A program made the translations under genes and the position numbers. From Solilutibacter silvestris (lineage in GTDB: Bacteria; Pseudomonadota; Gammaproteobacteria; Xanthomonadales; Xanthomonadaceae), in NCBI RefSeq assembly GCF_002895945.1, contig NZ_NPZB01000001.1:1600169-1664168 (forward strand): a DNA stretch of 64,000 nucleotides, written 5' to 3'. Of this stretch, positions 49,807 to 58,573 are shown piece after piece. The stretch's first letter is position 1. Each line of letters begins with the position of its first letter. Under the pieces are notes generated by a model that ran no database searches, was not told the origin of the DNA, and saw only the letters and a list, made by a program, of their open reading frames with translations.

Positions 49807-50550
49807 ATGTCGGGGGTGTTGGCCAGCGCAAACGCTTATCGCATCAAGGCGAGTCACCGTCGCCGGCGGACAGTCGCGTCGGGTCGCCGAAGACAGCGCT
49901 ATTACGATCCGACCATTGGTAGGTTCTTGAGCACAGATCCGGTGCAGGCGAATGCGAACACAGGCGCATCGTTCAATAGGTACGTATATGCAAACAACAA
50001 CCCCTACAAATTTACTGATCCTGACGGACGGTCTATTACCTGCGACCAGAATAGCTGCACCATTCATAGCCACTCAGTTGGGGAAGCAGTTGTTGACTGG
50101 GGAACATTTGGTGTGATTTATCTGCGCCGCCTGCTACAAAACGCACTTGATGGGCAACCGCATAGAAGTGAATCTTCGGGTGGGGATTCTTCAACATCTA
50201 AACCTGCGCCTGGAGAGATTGTCGGAACTCAAGATGGTAAAAGTGGACAGCAGGGCGATAGGGTTAACAACGGCCCTCTATCGCCGGAACACGGCGGAAC
50301 AGGGAATCCCGAATCAGATTTCGATCATCTAACGGGTGGGCATTCGGCACCTGTCCCGGAAGGTTCCCGTCTGCCGCCCGGATCGAAAGTAGGCGATAAC
50401 GGTGTCATTTATCGTCCACCCAATGGATCGAGTGGCCCGCGTATAGATATCCCCGGTAATGGGGACAAGCCACACGAAACCCTTCACTATCCCAAGCCGC
50501 CACCACCTCCGCGTCCGCCTGAAAGAAAACCAGATCCCTCAAATCTTTAG
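49807..50550 (+). CDS. RHS tip 2 with a different C-terminal toxin domain
   Basis: Cassette-end leader (MSGVLASANAYRIKASHRRR) fused in frame to RHS core QRYYDPTIGRFLSTDPVQAN and NPYKFTDPDGR. The tip, about 170 residues, is unlike tip 1. Its end reads DFDHLTGGHSAPVPEGSRLP, DNGVIYRPPNGSSGPRIDIP and DKPHETLHYPKPPPPPRPP. The last motif (GxRIDIPxNGxKPHETLHYP) looks like a conserved bacterial toxin domain, not named here. Upstream RHS cage and signal peptide are absent. A putative immunity gene follows. Confidence 0.65.
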   Translation: MSGVLASANAYRIKASHRRRRTVASGRRRQRYYDPTIGRFLSTDPVQANANTGASFNRYVYANNNPYKFTDPDGRSITCDQNSCTIHSHSVGEAVVDWGTFGVIYLRRLLQNALDGQPHRSESSGGDSSTSKPAPGEIVGTQDGKSGQQGDRVNNGPLSPEHGGTGNPESDFDHLTGGHSAPVPEGSRLPPGSKVGDNGVIYRPPNGSSGPRIDIPGNGDKPHETLHYPKPPPPPRPPERKPDPSNL

Positions 50551-50559
50551 GAGAAGACA

Positions 50560-50910
50560 TTGTCAGATACCTCGCCGGCCAAAAGAATATTAGAGTCCCG
50601 CCTATCTGACACGGCTGGTGTTTACGTCAATGAGGGAGTTGATGCGGAGTCCTACTTCCAAGAGATCGCGGATGACATACGAAGGAATGAATGTGAGCCT
50701 TTTGAGCTTGACGCGATTGTCGAGCAGCCTGGGTTCCCTCATCTCAAGCTAGGCGAGCGTGTATCTGGAATGTGCGTGGCACACAAGCCTGGCTATTGGT
50801 TGGTATACAGGAGCGAGGACAAAAACTTCTATATGTTCTGGGGAGAAGAAGAAAATAATCTTGGCTCTCCTGGAGTTTTTGGCTCGCCTTTGTATTGCTG
50901 GTCAGCCTGA
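50560..50910 (+). CDS. Putative immunity protein for tip 2
   Basis: 116 residues beginning at a TTG with AGGAG 6 nt upstream (MSDTSPAKRILESRLSDTAG). It contains SYFQEIADDIRRNECEPFEL and GYWLVYRSEDKNFYMFWGEE, a compact alpha/beta domain of a kind common among RHS immunity proteins. No family recognised. Assigned by position directly after the tip gene. Confidence 0.6.
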   Translation: MSDTSPAKRILESRLSDTAGVYVNEGVDAESYFQEIADDIRRNECEPFELDAIVEQPGFPHLKLGERVSGMCVAHKPGYWLVYRSEDKNFYMFWGEEENNLGSPGVFGSPLYCWSA

Positions 50911-50930
50911 GAGGTAAGTCGGTAATGAAG

Positions 50931-50959
50931 CAATAGCCCGCGCATCGCGCGGGCTATTG
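50931..50959. terminator. Palindromic terminator, tip module 2
   Basis: CAATAGCCCGCGC / GCGCGGGCTATTG stem, same core as the other modules, between immunity gene and convergent XRE gene. Confidence 0.8.
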
Positions 50960-50979
50960 TTGTGTAGTGTTAGCGATTG

Positions 50980-51375
50980 TTAGCGTGTGGCTTGCGCCAA
51001 CACCGAATCAATCACCTGCATGACGAACTGCTGCTTGGTGCGCGGCAGTTGAGTAATGCGATCCATCTGCTGTTGCAGCTTGGGAGTTGGGCCGCGCTTG
51101 TTACCGGCCTTGCCGTCGTCGGCAAGCAGCGCTTCGACGGCGACGCCGAGCCGCTTGGCCACGTCGGGCAATAGCGACACGGGGATGCGCCTGCGCCCGG
51201 TCTCGTAGGAGTTCATCGTCTGCTGGGAGATGCCAAGCATCTCGGCGAGTTCGGCTTGGGTGATGTCCTGCTCCTTGCGGATACGCGCAATGCGTCCGCC
51301 AAGGGCAATGAAGAAGTCGCGTTCGTCGCTGCTGATGGCCACGGGATCGAGAGATGGAAGAATGAGCTTGTCCAT
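50980..51375 (-). CDS. XRE-family regulator of tip module 2
   Basis: 131 residues starting MDKLILPSLDPVAISSDERD. HTH: LGGRIARIRKEQDITQAELA, LGISQQTMNSYETGRRRIP. Tail TQLPRTKQQFVMQVIDSVLA is nearly the same as in the cassette-1 XRE, while the middle differs. Inverted repeat H2 lies directly upstream of its start (51377-51451), so it could be its operator or a regulated element. ATPase and recombinase genes are missing from this module. Confidence 0.85.
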   Translation of the reverse strand: MDKLILPSLDPVAISSDERDFFIALGGRIARIRKEQDITQAELAEMLGISQQTMNSYETGRRRIPVSLLPDVAKRLGVAVEALLADDGKAGNKRGPTPKLQQQMDRITQLPRTKQQFVMQVIDSVLAQATR

Positions 51376-51376
51376 G

Positions 51377-51451
51377 CGTTGTCCACATGCGAGACGCGCA
51401 TCAGGGGATGCCCCTCGCATCCCCGCGCGTCTCGCGCTTATGTGGGCAACG
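51377..51451. repeat. Inverted repeat H2 (third copy)
   Basis: Nearly the same as 44681-44755, placed between the XRE gene of module 2 and the next RHS tip. Confidence 0.78.
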
Positions 51452-51545
51452 GGTGGGCAGCCATCGAGGAGGCCCGTGCCTTGACGTGCGCGCCTACATG
51501 GGCGAAAAAGTGCATCAAGGGACTTCGAGGGTGAGCGAAAAGGGC

Positions 51546-52211
51546 ATGTCGGGGCTGTTGGCCAGCGCGAAGTCGCGTTACATCAAGGCGAGCCATCGTC
51601 GGCGCTGGAAAGCCACGGCGGGCCACACCCGTTATGCAAATAACAACCCTTACACATTTACAGATCCTGATGGTCGTGAAACTGCGATGTTCCAGTCGGA
51701 TCAATATCGAATGGCGTAGCCGAAATGTGATGCGGGATATGGAAAAATCTTGGGGGTAGCAGCAGATTTCACCCCGGTGGTGGGTGGCATTAAGGGGGTT
51801 GTTGAGGCATTTCAGAATCCTTCGGCGGTGAACATTGTGATCGCTGCCATCGGGATCATTCCAGAGGCTGGTGGCGCTGCGAAGACCGTTTTAAAAGAAG
51901 GGCGCGAAGCAATCTCAATGACGAAGGCAGTTGAGAAAGGGGTGGCACATACTGGCTCTGATGCTAAGGTGGTTTTAACACCACATGGAAATGTACAGTT
52001 TTCGTCTTCAACTGTTGACGCTGCGGGAAACACGGTCACAAAGAACGCACGTTTTGACGTTAATCCGAATAGTGGACATGTTCAGCAACAAGGGCCGCAT
52101 TTGAATTTAGAGACACAGATTAAGTCGCCTGCGGGGCAAATTACGAAGCTTCCTGATCCGCATATCCCTATCAATCCGGAAACCATTCGTCCAGGGGATT
52201 ACAGGCCATGA
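51546..52211 (+). pseudogene. RHS tip 3 with an in-frame stop; toxin domain of another type
   Basis: Leader MSGLLASAKSRYIKASHRRR and a short RHS piece (RYANNNPYTFTDPDGRETAM) run to a TAG at 51717. The same frame continues without shift into ILGVAADFTPVVGGIKGVVE and a C-terminal domain ending in NPNSGHVQQQGPHLNLETQ and DPHIPINPETIRPGD. That ending recalls polymorphic toxin type 24 (Ntox24), tentatively. The YYDPTIGRFLS core is lost. A TTG at 51750 could start a shortened toxin. The frame ends with ATGA overlap into the next gene. Confidence 0.6.
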
Positions 52212-52615
52212 CTGACGTTGAACAAAGCATCCCAGGCATTAAGGCATTATGGGACGGTGTCGAGCTTTCCCTAAGCTTTACCACCGAATCGCTGTCCGAA
52301 TTTACCTTTGCTATTAGCAGAAAAAGCGGGGCCAAATTTCGGATTGAGCCTGGTTTCGGGCGAAAGGAAACTGAGACGGAAGTGTTAACGAGAGTAACGG
52401 ACGGGCCTGCAATGCTTGCCGTGAAAGGCGATTCGATTCTATTAACTGGCAGCTCAAATGCGTTAGGTCAGATTGCCCAAAACTCATTTAGTCTCATTGA
52501 TCTGGCTATGGAAACGGGCGTATCTCATATGCACTTCGATTCCATTTCTGATAGCGATTTAATCGATGAGGGTTCCGCCGCGCTTGTCATTTGCTTGGAG
52601 TTGAATCCGGCATAG
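52208..52615 (+). CDS. Putative immunity protein for tip 3
   Basis: 135 residues starting MTDVEQSIPGIKALWDGVEL, overlapping the toxin stop (ATGA). Strand-rich pattern (KFRIEPGFGRKETETEVLTR, QNSFSLIDLAMETGVSHMHF). No family recognised; assignment is from coupling to the toxin frame. Confidence 0.6.
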   Translation: MTDVEQSIPGIKALWDGVELSLSFTTESLSEFTFAISRKSGAKFRIEPGFGRKETETEVLTRVTDGPAMLAVKGDSILLTGSSNALGQIAQNSFSLIDLAMETGVSHMHFDSISDSDLIDEGSAALVICLELNPA

Positions 52616-52665
52616 GAATTTGCTTTAGGCGTGAACGTAGCGCAAGGAGATGGGTTCTCACTCAC

Positions 52666-52700
52666 AACAAACAGCCCGCGCAATGCGCGGGCTGTTTGTT
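52666..52700. terminator. Palindromic terminator, tip module 3
   Basis: AACAAACAGCCCGCGC / GCGCGGGCTGTTTGTT stem; same core as the other modules. Confidence 0.8.
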
Positions 52701-52718
52701 AGCGCTTCGATCTGAAAA

Positions 52719-53078
52719 TTACTGATGCGCAGCGAGCACCGAATCCAACACCTACACGATCGCGCGTTGCTTGGCAGCCGGTAGCGCTTGGATGCGTTCG
52801 AGCTGCTGCGCGATCTTCGGCTGCGGCCCGCGTTTGCCGCCGACACGCTTGATCTGCGAAGTGCCAATGAGTTCTTCGACCGAAATGCCGAGAACGCGAG
52901 AAACTGTGGGCAGCGTAGCCACGGCAATCCGCGCCGTGCCGCCTTCGTAGTGCGCCATGGTCTGCTGGGCGATGCCTAGCTCCTGCGCCAAATCCGTTTG
53001 CGTGAGTGGTTCTTCTTGTCGTTCTGATTGTGAATAAGGTGTCGATAAGAACAAATAAGCCTCTTCCTGCTTAAACAA
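52719..53078 (-). pseudogene. XRE regulator of tip module 3 (degenerate)
   Basis: HTH part LTQTDLAQELGIAQQTMAHY is intact, and GGKRGPQPKIAQQLERIQAL follows. A stop at 52752 cuts off the conserved tail, whose remains read VLDSVLAAHQ in the same frame. The N-terminus is also shortened or replaced. Probably inactive. Confidence 0.65.
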
Positions 53079-53105
53079 AAGCCCCGCATTGCGGGACTTT
53101 TGTTG
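53074..53105. terminator. Terminator of a lost tip module (5)
   Basis: AACAAAAGCCCCGCA / TGCGGGACTTTTGTT, an imperfect version of the module terminator; no toxin or immunity gene remains beside it. Confidence 0.6.
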
Positions 53106-53121
53106 TCTAACACTGGCTATC

Positions 53122-53336
53122 GTTAACGACTTGCTTGTGCTAGCACCGAATCGAGCACCTGCATAACGAACTGCTGCTTGGTGCGCGGCAGTTGGTTGAT
53201 GCGCCCGATCTATACTGCAGCTTGCCCACGGGGCCGCGCTTGCTCGCGCGAGCAGGCGGGCCGATCAGTTCCTCGATGGTGATGTGCAGTGTCCTGGCGA
53301 TCACCGGGAGGCTGGAGACTTGGATGCGTCGACGTC
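53122..53336 (-). pseudogene. Fragment of an XRE regulator
   Basis: Minus-strand RRIQVSSLPVIARTLHITIE with ELIGPPARASKRGPVGKLQ, then a frameshift, then INQLPRTKQQFVMQVLDSVL. This is a decayed copy of the cassette-1 XRE; its N-terminal HTH is missing. It marks a former module directly before the large RHS gene. Confidence 0.7.
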
Positions 53337-53431
53337 TTTCACATATGCAGGTCACGATCGACTTGACAGAAATAATATTTTTCATGATAGTTCGGAAAGA
53401 GGGCAGCACTATCCATTAAAGGGGAAGACGA

Positions 53432-56400
53432 GTGATTCGAGGTGCGCGGATTTTGGCGCAATTATGCGCGTTTGCAGTGCTCATATCGATTATGGTGGGC
53501 TCCAGGGCGGAAGCTCAAACTGTCACTCCACAACAAGATTACTTTCGCTATCTCTCGCCTGCGCAGCAGATCACGCCAGTTTCTTCGTTTGGCGATCAGA
53601 TCAGCCCGCGTGATGGTAGTTTGACATTCCGTAACACCGATATCGAGCTTCAAGGAATCGGGCCGACAATTCGCATTACGAGAACCTACAACATCGCTGG
53701 CGTTGGCATAGGAAATCGAGAGACATCCGGGAACCGGTTTGGTGATTGGGAGCTCGAGCTCCCACGCTTAAAGACGCTGACAAACGCCAACCCAAGTGTG
53801 TGGCAGGGTACTGCGGTTGGCTGGCAAATTGGCTCCGGAGACAGCACTATCGCCGCCTCGAATGCGCGATGCACTAACTTCGCTGGGCCCGATGATATTT
53901 ATATAAAGAGTAAAGACAACCCTGTTTTCCAGGAAAGCAGATGGTGGGCGGGCTACCAGTTTGTAGATGACCAAGGACAAGAATCGCCTGTACTTGTCGC
54001 GACGGGAACCGTGGGACAATCCAATTATGTTGCCCGCACGACTAGCAATTGGTTGTTTACCTGCCTTCCTTCCACCAGCAATGGCCAGCCTGGGGAAGGG
54101 TTCCAAGCGATTTCGCCAGATGGGACACGCTACTGGCTGGATTATCTCGTCTACCAACCTGGAGACAGGATCGGTCCACCTAATGGGCCAGGCTGGATGT
54201 CTCGCAACTATGGCAGCATGCTTGTTACGCGAGTACAGGACCGATTCGGTAACTGGGTGACCTACCACTACACCAATGGGGGCCTTGATTCCATTGATGC
54301 CAGTGATGGCCGCCATGTTGGGTTGACGCGCAATGGTTACATTAATTCCATAACGGTCGGAACTGGAGCTTCGGCGAGGACTTGGCAATACCAATATTCC
54401 TCGGGACAACTGTACGTTCCCACCTCACTAAGCGCGGTAATTCTACCGGATGGATCTGCTTGGAATTACAACTTTGGTGCCTTGTCTAGTCTGGACCGTA
54501 CAACCAATACTTCTACCGGACTTCCGAGCGCCTTTTGTTCGTATTTTACATCCACTGACCCGATTGATAGTGGCCTTGATGGAGCGAGTGGCAGTTACGC
54601 GAGCGCGACGGTAACCACGCCGTCTGGTGCAACGGCGGCATATGCAATCGGAAGGCTGCACATTGGGCGTTCAAACGTGCCCAAATATTGCTATTCGATG
54701 GATACCAGTCCGCCATCCATTGAACAGATTCCAAAAGATTCGTGGGTTTACGCAATCCTTAGCAAAGCTGTGAGTGGCCCAGGACTTGCGCAAGCGACGT
54801 GGAATTACGCCTATTCTCAAGGGAATTCGAGTTGGTCTTCGGAGTGCACAAGTGGCTGTGCTACGTCAGTTTGGACGGATGTGACCGATCCGGACGGAAC
54901 ACGACACCGCAACATCTTCAGTAACCAATATGGGCAGACAGAAAATAAACTGCTCCGGGAAGAAACATACACGCCCAGCTCAGGTGCCCTTGTCCGGGCA
55001 GAGGATTATGCGTATGCAGTATGTGTTTCGACGGGGCCAACTTGTTCTGCCGGAGGTCCCATTCCCTATCCGTGGCCTATCAATCTAGGAACCGATCTAA
55101 ATGCGAGATCGAATAGCTTGACTGGCGCTCGCTGGACGCCACTGCTATCAACCACCATTACCCAGGATGGAGTGACGTTCAGCAATGCGGTGAACAGTTA
55201 CGACGCATATGCACGTTCATTGAGCGTGCACAGGTGGAGTTCATTGGGGTATAGCAAGACCGACAATACTGATTATTACGACAGCATCCCGCACTGGGTA
55301 CTTGGCCAAATCAAGCGTCATTACAACGCGGACACCAATATTATTGACGTCCGCAACGAGTACGATCCTTATACTGATTTGCCCGTCCAGACCTATGCCT
55401 TCGAGAAGCTGAAGGCAACAATGACCTACAACGTCGATGGTACGTTAGCGACCAGTAAGGACGGCAACAACAACACAACCAACTATAGCAACTGGATGCG
55501 CGGGATTCCGCAGACCATCCAGTTCGCTGATGGTACGTCGGTCTCGGCATCGGTCGACGGCAATGGCTGGATCCGGTCTGTCACCGACGAGAACGGTTAT
55601 GTGACGGGTTACGGCTACGACGCCATGGGCCGGGTCTCCGGGATCACGTATCCCAACGAGGCCAACCTGACCTACAACACCACAACGATCACCTTCTTGC
55701 AGTCCACGGCAGCGGTCTATGGCCTGCCGGCGGGGCACTGGGAGCAAGTCACCCAGACTGGCAATCGCAAGAAGGTGGTGTACTTCGATGGTTTATGGCG
55801 TCCGGTGGTAGAAGAAAACTACGATACCGCCAATGTCAATGGAACACTCAGCCAAGCGATCAATCGCTACGACACCAATGGACGGGTGGTTTTTCAGGCT
55901 TACCCCCAGCGTGTCCTTAACTCGGCGATCAACAACACCTGGGGTGACCCCACGGTAACTGCAAACGCATCAGGCGTTCGGACGAGTTACGACGCACTCG
56001 GGCGTGTGACGAAGGTGCAGCAGGACTCGGAGCTGGGTGTACTGACGATCACAACAGAGTATCTGACTGGCCTCCAGGTCCGCACGACCAATTCTCGTGG
56101 CTACCAGGCGACTAACGGCTATCAGGCGTATGACCAGCCGAGTTATGACCTGCTGGCCTGGAGTGCGCAGCCGGAAGGCAAGACGATCGAAATCACCCAC
56201 AACTACTTTGGGATGCCGGGCTCGATCAAACAGCATGCCGCGGACAACACTGTCAGCGTGACGCGGACCTACGTCTATGACGGTAACATGCAGCTGTGCA
56301 AGACGATTGAGCCAGAAGTCGGGTCGACGGTGATGAGCTACGATGCGGCTGGCAATCTGGCATGGTCAGTTGCCGGCGGCAGTTATCCGGATCCGGCGAA

Positions 56401-58573
56401 CTGCAATACGACCGATGCTTATGCTTCTGGTCGTCGTGCTGACAGGACGTACAACACCCGCAACCGGGTGACATTGCTGGCCTTCCCGGATGGGCGTGGT
56501 AATCAGAGCTGGACGTACACGCCCGATGGCCTGGTGAGCACATCGTCGGTGGACAACGATGGCCCAAGTCAGGGGTCCGTCGATGAAACATACTCCTACA
56601 ACCACCGTCGCCTGTTGGCTGGCGAGAGCATGAGCGAGCGCAGTTGGTACACATGGAGCCTCGGCTATGGCTACGATGCCAACGGGAACCTGAGTACCGA
56701 GCAATATCCAAATGGCCTGATGGTGAGCTACAGCCCGAATGCGCTGGGTCAGGCAACCTCGGTGGCGAGCACGGCAGGCAAAGTCTATGCCTCGGGGGTG
56801 AGCTATTACCCCAACGGTGGAATCAGTCAATTCACCTACGGCAATGGCATCGTGCACACGATGACCCAGAACGCGCGCCAGCTGCCAAGCCGTAGTACGG
56901 ATGCTGGGATCATCAACTACAGCTTCACATATGACGGCAACGCCAACCCGACTTTAATCGCTGACGACCAACGAGGAGGTGCCTTCAGTCGTTGGATGAA
57001 CTATGACGGTCTGGATCGTCTGACGGGTGCGGGTTCCGGGATGTTCGGTGGCACCGACAACTGGCACCACTTCACCTATAACGCGTTGGACAACATCACG
57101 TCGTGGAAGCTGGCAGGCGTGAAGGACTATGCCAACTACATTTACGACGCCAGCAACCGACTAACGAACATCCAGAACACTGCAGGCGCAAGCGTCGTAG
57201 CGTTGGCCTACGATCTGCAGGGCAACTTGCAGAACAAGAACGGTCAGGCCTACAGCTTCGACTACGGTAACCGGTTGCGAGGTGCCGCGAATCAGGAAAG
57301 TTATCGCTACGACGCACAGGGTCGGCGTATTTTGCAGTGGGGCGTAGCTAGCGGGAAGAATATTCTGTCGATGTACTCGATGGGTGGCAAACTGATGTAC
57401 ATGGAGGATGACCGCCGAAGCGAGACGTTGGCGTACATCTACCTTGGAGCAAGCCAAGTGGCGCGAGTCCGTGCGGCTACCTCATTGCCGATGACGCCAA
57501 CTTTGACGGCACCCGCCACGAATGCAGGTGGCAGCTATGCGTTGACATGGTCAACGACGGCCATCACTGACTATTACGTGCTGGAAGAGAGCACCAATGG
57601 TGGGTCGACTTGGGCGACGCTCTATAACGGGACAGCCACGAATGCGGCGGTGAGCGGTCGAGCGCCAGGTTCGTATGCGTATAGGGTCAAGGCGTGCAAT
57701 ACGCTTGGGTGCTCGGCGTCGTCGGCAACGAGTACTGTTCAGGTGCTCACTGCACCCGCTGCGGCACCCGCAGTGTCGGTGCCTTCCAGCACCTATACTG
57801 GTGCCTATGCCGTGACATGGACAACGGTTGCGAGCGCGAGTAGTTACATCCTGGAAGAGAGCCTGAATGGCGGCGCCTGGACACAGGCCTATAACGGTGC
57901 ATCGACCGCGTCGAGTTTCAGTGGGCGTGCAGGGGGCAATTACAGTTATCGTGCCAAGGCCTGCAATATCGCTGGCTGTGGCCCGTACTCGGCGACCGGT
58001 ACGATTCTGGTGTTGTACACGCCGACATCTGCACCAAGCCTGACGGTGCCGGCCAACAGTTACGATGGGAGTTATACAGTTTCCTGGGGTAGTGTTGCGA
58101 CGGCAGATCATTACGAGCTTCAGGAAAGTGCGAATGGTGGGGCGTGGACGCAGGTCTATAGCGGAAACACAACATCACAGGGGTTCAGTGGTCGCACAAG
58201 TGGAAGCTACGGATATCAGGTGCGTGCATGCAATGCGGCAGGGTGTGGGCCGTTCTCGGCGAGTGGGGCTGTCAGCGTCACTATCACACCAGCCACACCA
58301 ACGTTGAGCGGTAGCGGTTCGAAGGACACGACAACCAAGCCATATACGACATCTTGGGACATGCAGTGGACTGCATCCGCGAATGCGACGTCGTACCAGT
58401 TGGAGCATCAATCCGGAACCACGGTGACTGCCGTATACAGCGGGACAAACACCTACTTCACGGAGTTCAGCACCGGAACCACGACATATTCGTACCACGT
58501 GCGGGCATGCAATGGGTCCGTGTGCTCTGCTTGGTCAGCATGGTATGCACCGACCGTGACGCTGGGGCCATGA
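53432..58573 (+). CDS. Large secreted RHS/YD-repeat protein with C-terminal fibronectin-III-like repeats
   Basis: 1,713 residues from a GTG with AAGGGGAAGA upstream. Signal peptide about 1-29 (AFAVLISIMVGSRAEAQ). An N-terminal RHS domain includes FGDQISPRDGSLTFRNTDIE. YD-type repeats run from about 270 to 1350 (GNWVTYHYTNGGLDSIDASD, DGLWRPVVEENYDTANVNG, YDAQGRRILQWGVASGKN). From about 1352 to the end come four fibronectin-III-like units (SYALTWSTTAITDYYVLEES, YAYRVKACNTLGCSASSAT). The usual RHS core and toxin are not in this ORF: they begin in the next ORF, coupled by ATGA. This split is unusual; normally cage and tip are one protein. Confidence 0.85.
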   Translation: MIRGARILAQLCAFAVLISIMVGSRAEAQTVTPQQDYFRYLSPAQQITPVSSFGDQISPRDGSLTFRNTDIELQGIGPTIRITRTYNIAGVGIGNRETSGNRFGDWELELPRLKTLTNANPSVWQGTAVGWQIGSGDSTIAASNARCTNFAGPDDIYIKSKDNPVFQESRWWAGYQFVDDQGQESPVLVATGTVGQSNYVARTTSNWLFTCLPSTSNGQPGEGFQAISPDGTRYWLDYLVYQPGDRIGPPNGPGWMSRNYGSMLVTRVQDRFGNWVTYHYTNGGLDSIDASDGRHVGLTRNGYINSITVGTGASARTWQYQYSSGQLYVPTSLSAVILPDGSAWNYNFGALSSLDRTTNTSTGLPSAFCSYFTSTDPIDSGLDGASGSYASATVTTPSGATAAYAIGRLHIGRSNVPKYCYSMDTSPPSIEQIPKDSWVYAILSKAVSGPGLAQATWNYAYSQGNSSWSSECTSGCATSVWTDVTDPDGTRHRNIFSNQYGQTENKLLREETYTPSSGALVRAEDYAYAVCVSTGPTCSAGGPIPYPWPINLGTDLNARSNSLTGARWTPLLSTTITQDGVTFSNAVNSYDAYARSLSVHRWSSLGYSKTDNTDYYDSIPHWVLGQIKRHYNADTNIIDVRNEYDPYTDLPVQTYAFEKLKATMTYNVDGTLATSKDGNNNTTNYSNWMRGIPQTIQFADGTSVSASVDGNGWIRSVTDENGYVTGYGYDAMGRVSGITYPNEANLTYNTTTITFLQSTAAVYGLPAGHWEQVTQTGNRKKVVYFDGLWRPVVEENYDTANVNGTLSQAINRYDTNGRVVFQAYPQRVLNSAINNTWGDPTVTANASGVRTSYDALGRVTKVQQDSELGVLTITTEYLTGLQVRTTNSRGYQATNGYQAYDQPSYDLLAWSAQPEGKTIEITHNYFGMPGSIKQHAADNTVSVTRTYVYDGNMQLCKTIEPEVGSTVMSYDAAGNLAWSVAGGSYPDPANCNTTDAYASGRRADRTYNTRNRVTLLAFPDGRGNQSWTYTPDGLVSTSSVDNDGPSQGSVDETYSYNHRRLLAGESMSERSWYTWSLGYGYDANGNLSTEQYPNGLMVSYSPNALGQATSVASTAGKVYASGVSYYPNGGISQFTYGNGIVHTMTQNARQLPSRSTDAGIINYSFTYDGNANPTLIADDQRGGAFSRWMNYDGLDRLTGAGSGMFGGTDNWHHFTYNALDNITSWKLAGVKDYANYIYDASNRLTNIQNTAGASVVALAYDLQGNLQNKNGQAYSFDYGNRLRGAANQESYRYDAQGRRILQWGVASGKNILSMYSMGGKLMYMEDDRRSETLAYIYLGASQVARVRAATSLPMTPTLTAPATNAGGSYALTWSTTAITDYYVLEESTNGGSTWATLYNGTATNAAVSGRAPGSYAYRVKACNTLGCSASSATSTVQVLTAPAAAPAVSVPSSTYTGAYAVTWTTVASASSYILEESLNGGAWTQAYNGASTASSFSGRAGGNYSYRAKACNIAGCGPYSATGTILVLYTPTSAPSLTVPANSYDGSYTVSWGSVATADHYELQESANGGAWTQVYSGNTTSQGFSGRTSGSYGYQVRACNAAGCGPFSASGAVSVTITPATPTLSGSGSKDTTTKPYTTSWDMQWTASANATSYQLEHQSGTTVTAVYSGTNTYFTEFSTGTTTYSYHVRACNGSVCSAWSAWYAPTVTLGP

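Larger units (their letters stand above)
44937..49893 (+). repeat. Cassette copy B of the 4,957-bp tandem duplication
   Basis: Second copy, offset exactly 4,957 bp in all genes compared. All six encoded proteins checked are the same as in copy A, so the duplication is recent or kept uniform. It ends at 49893, where a different tip (tip 2) begins with the same 17-base core. Confidence 0.92.
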
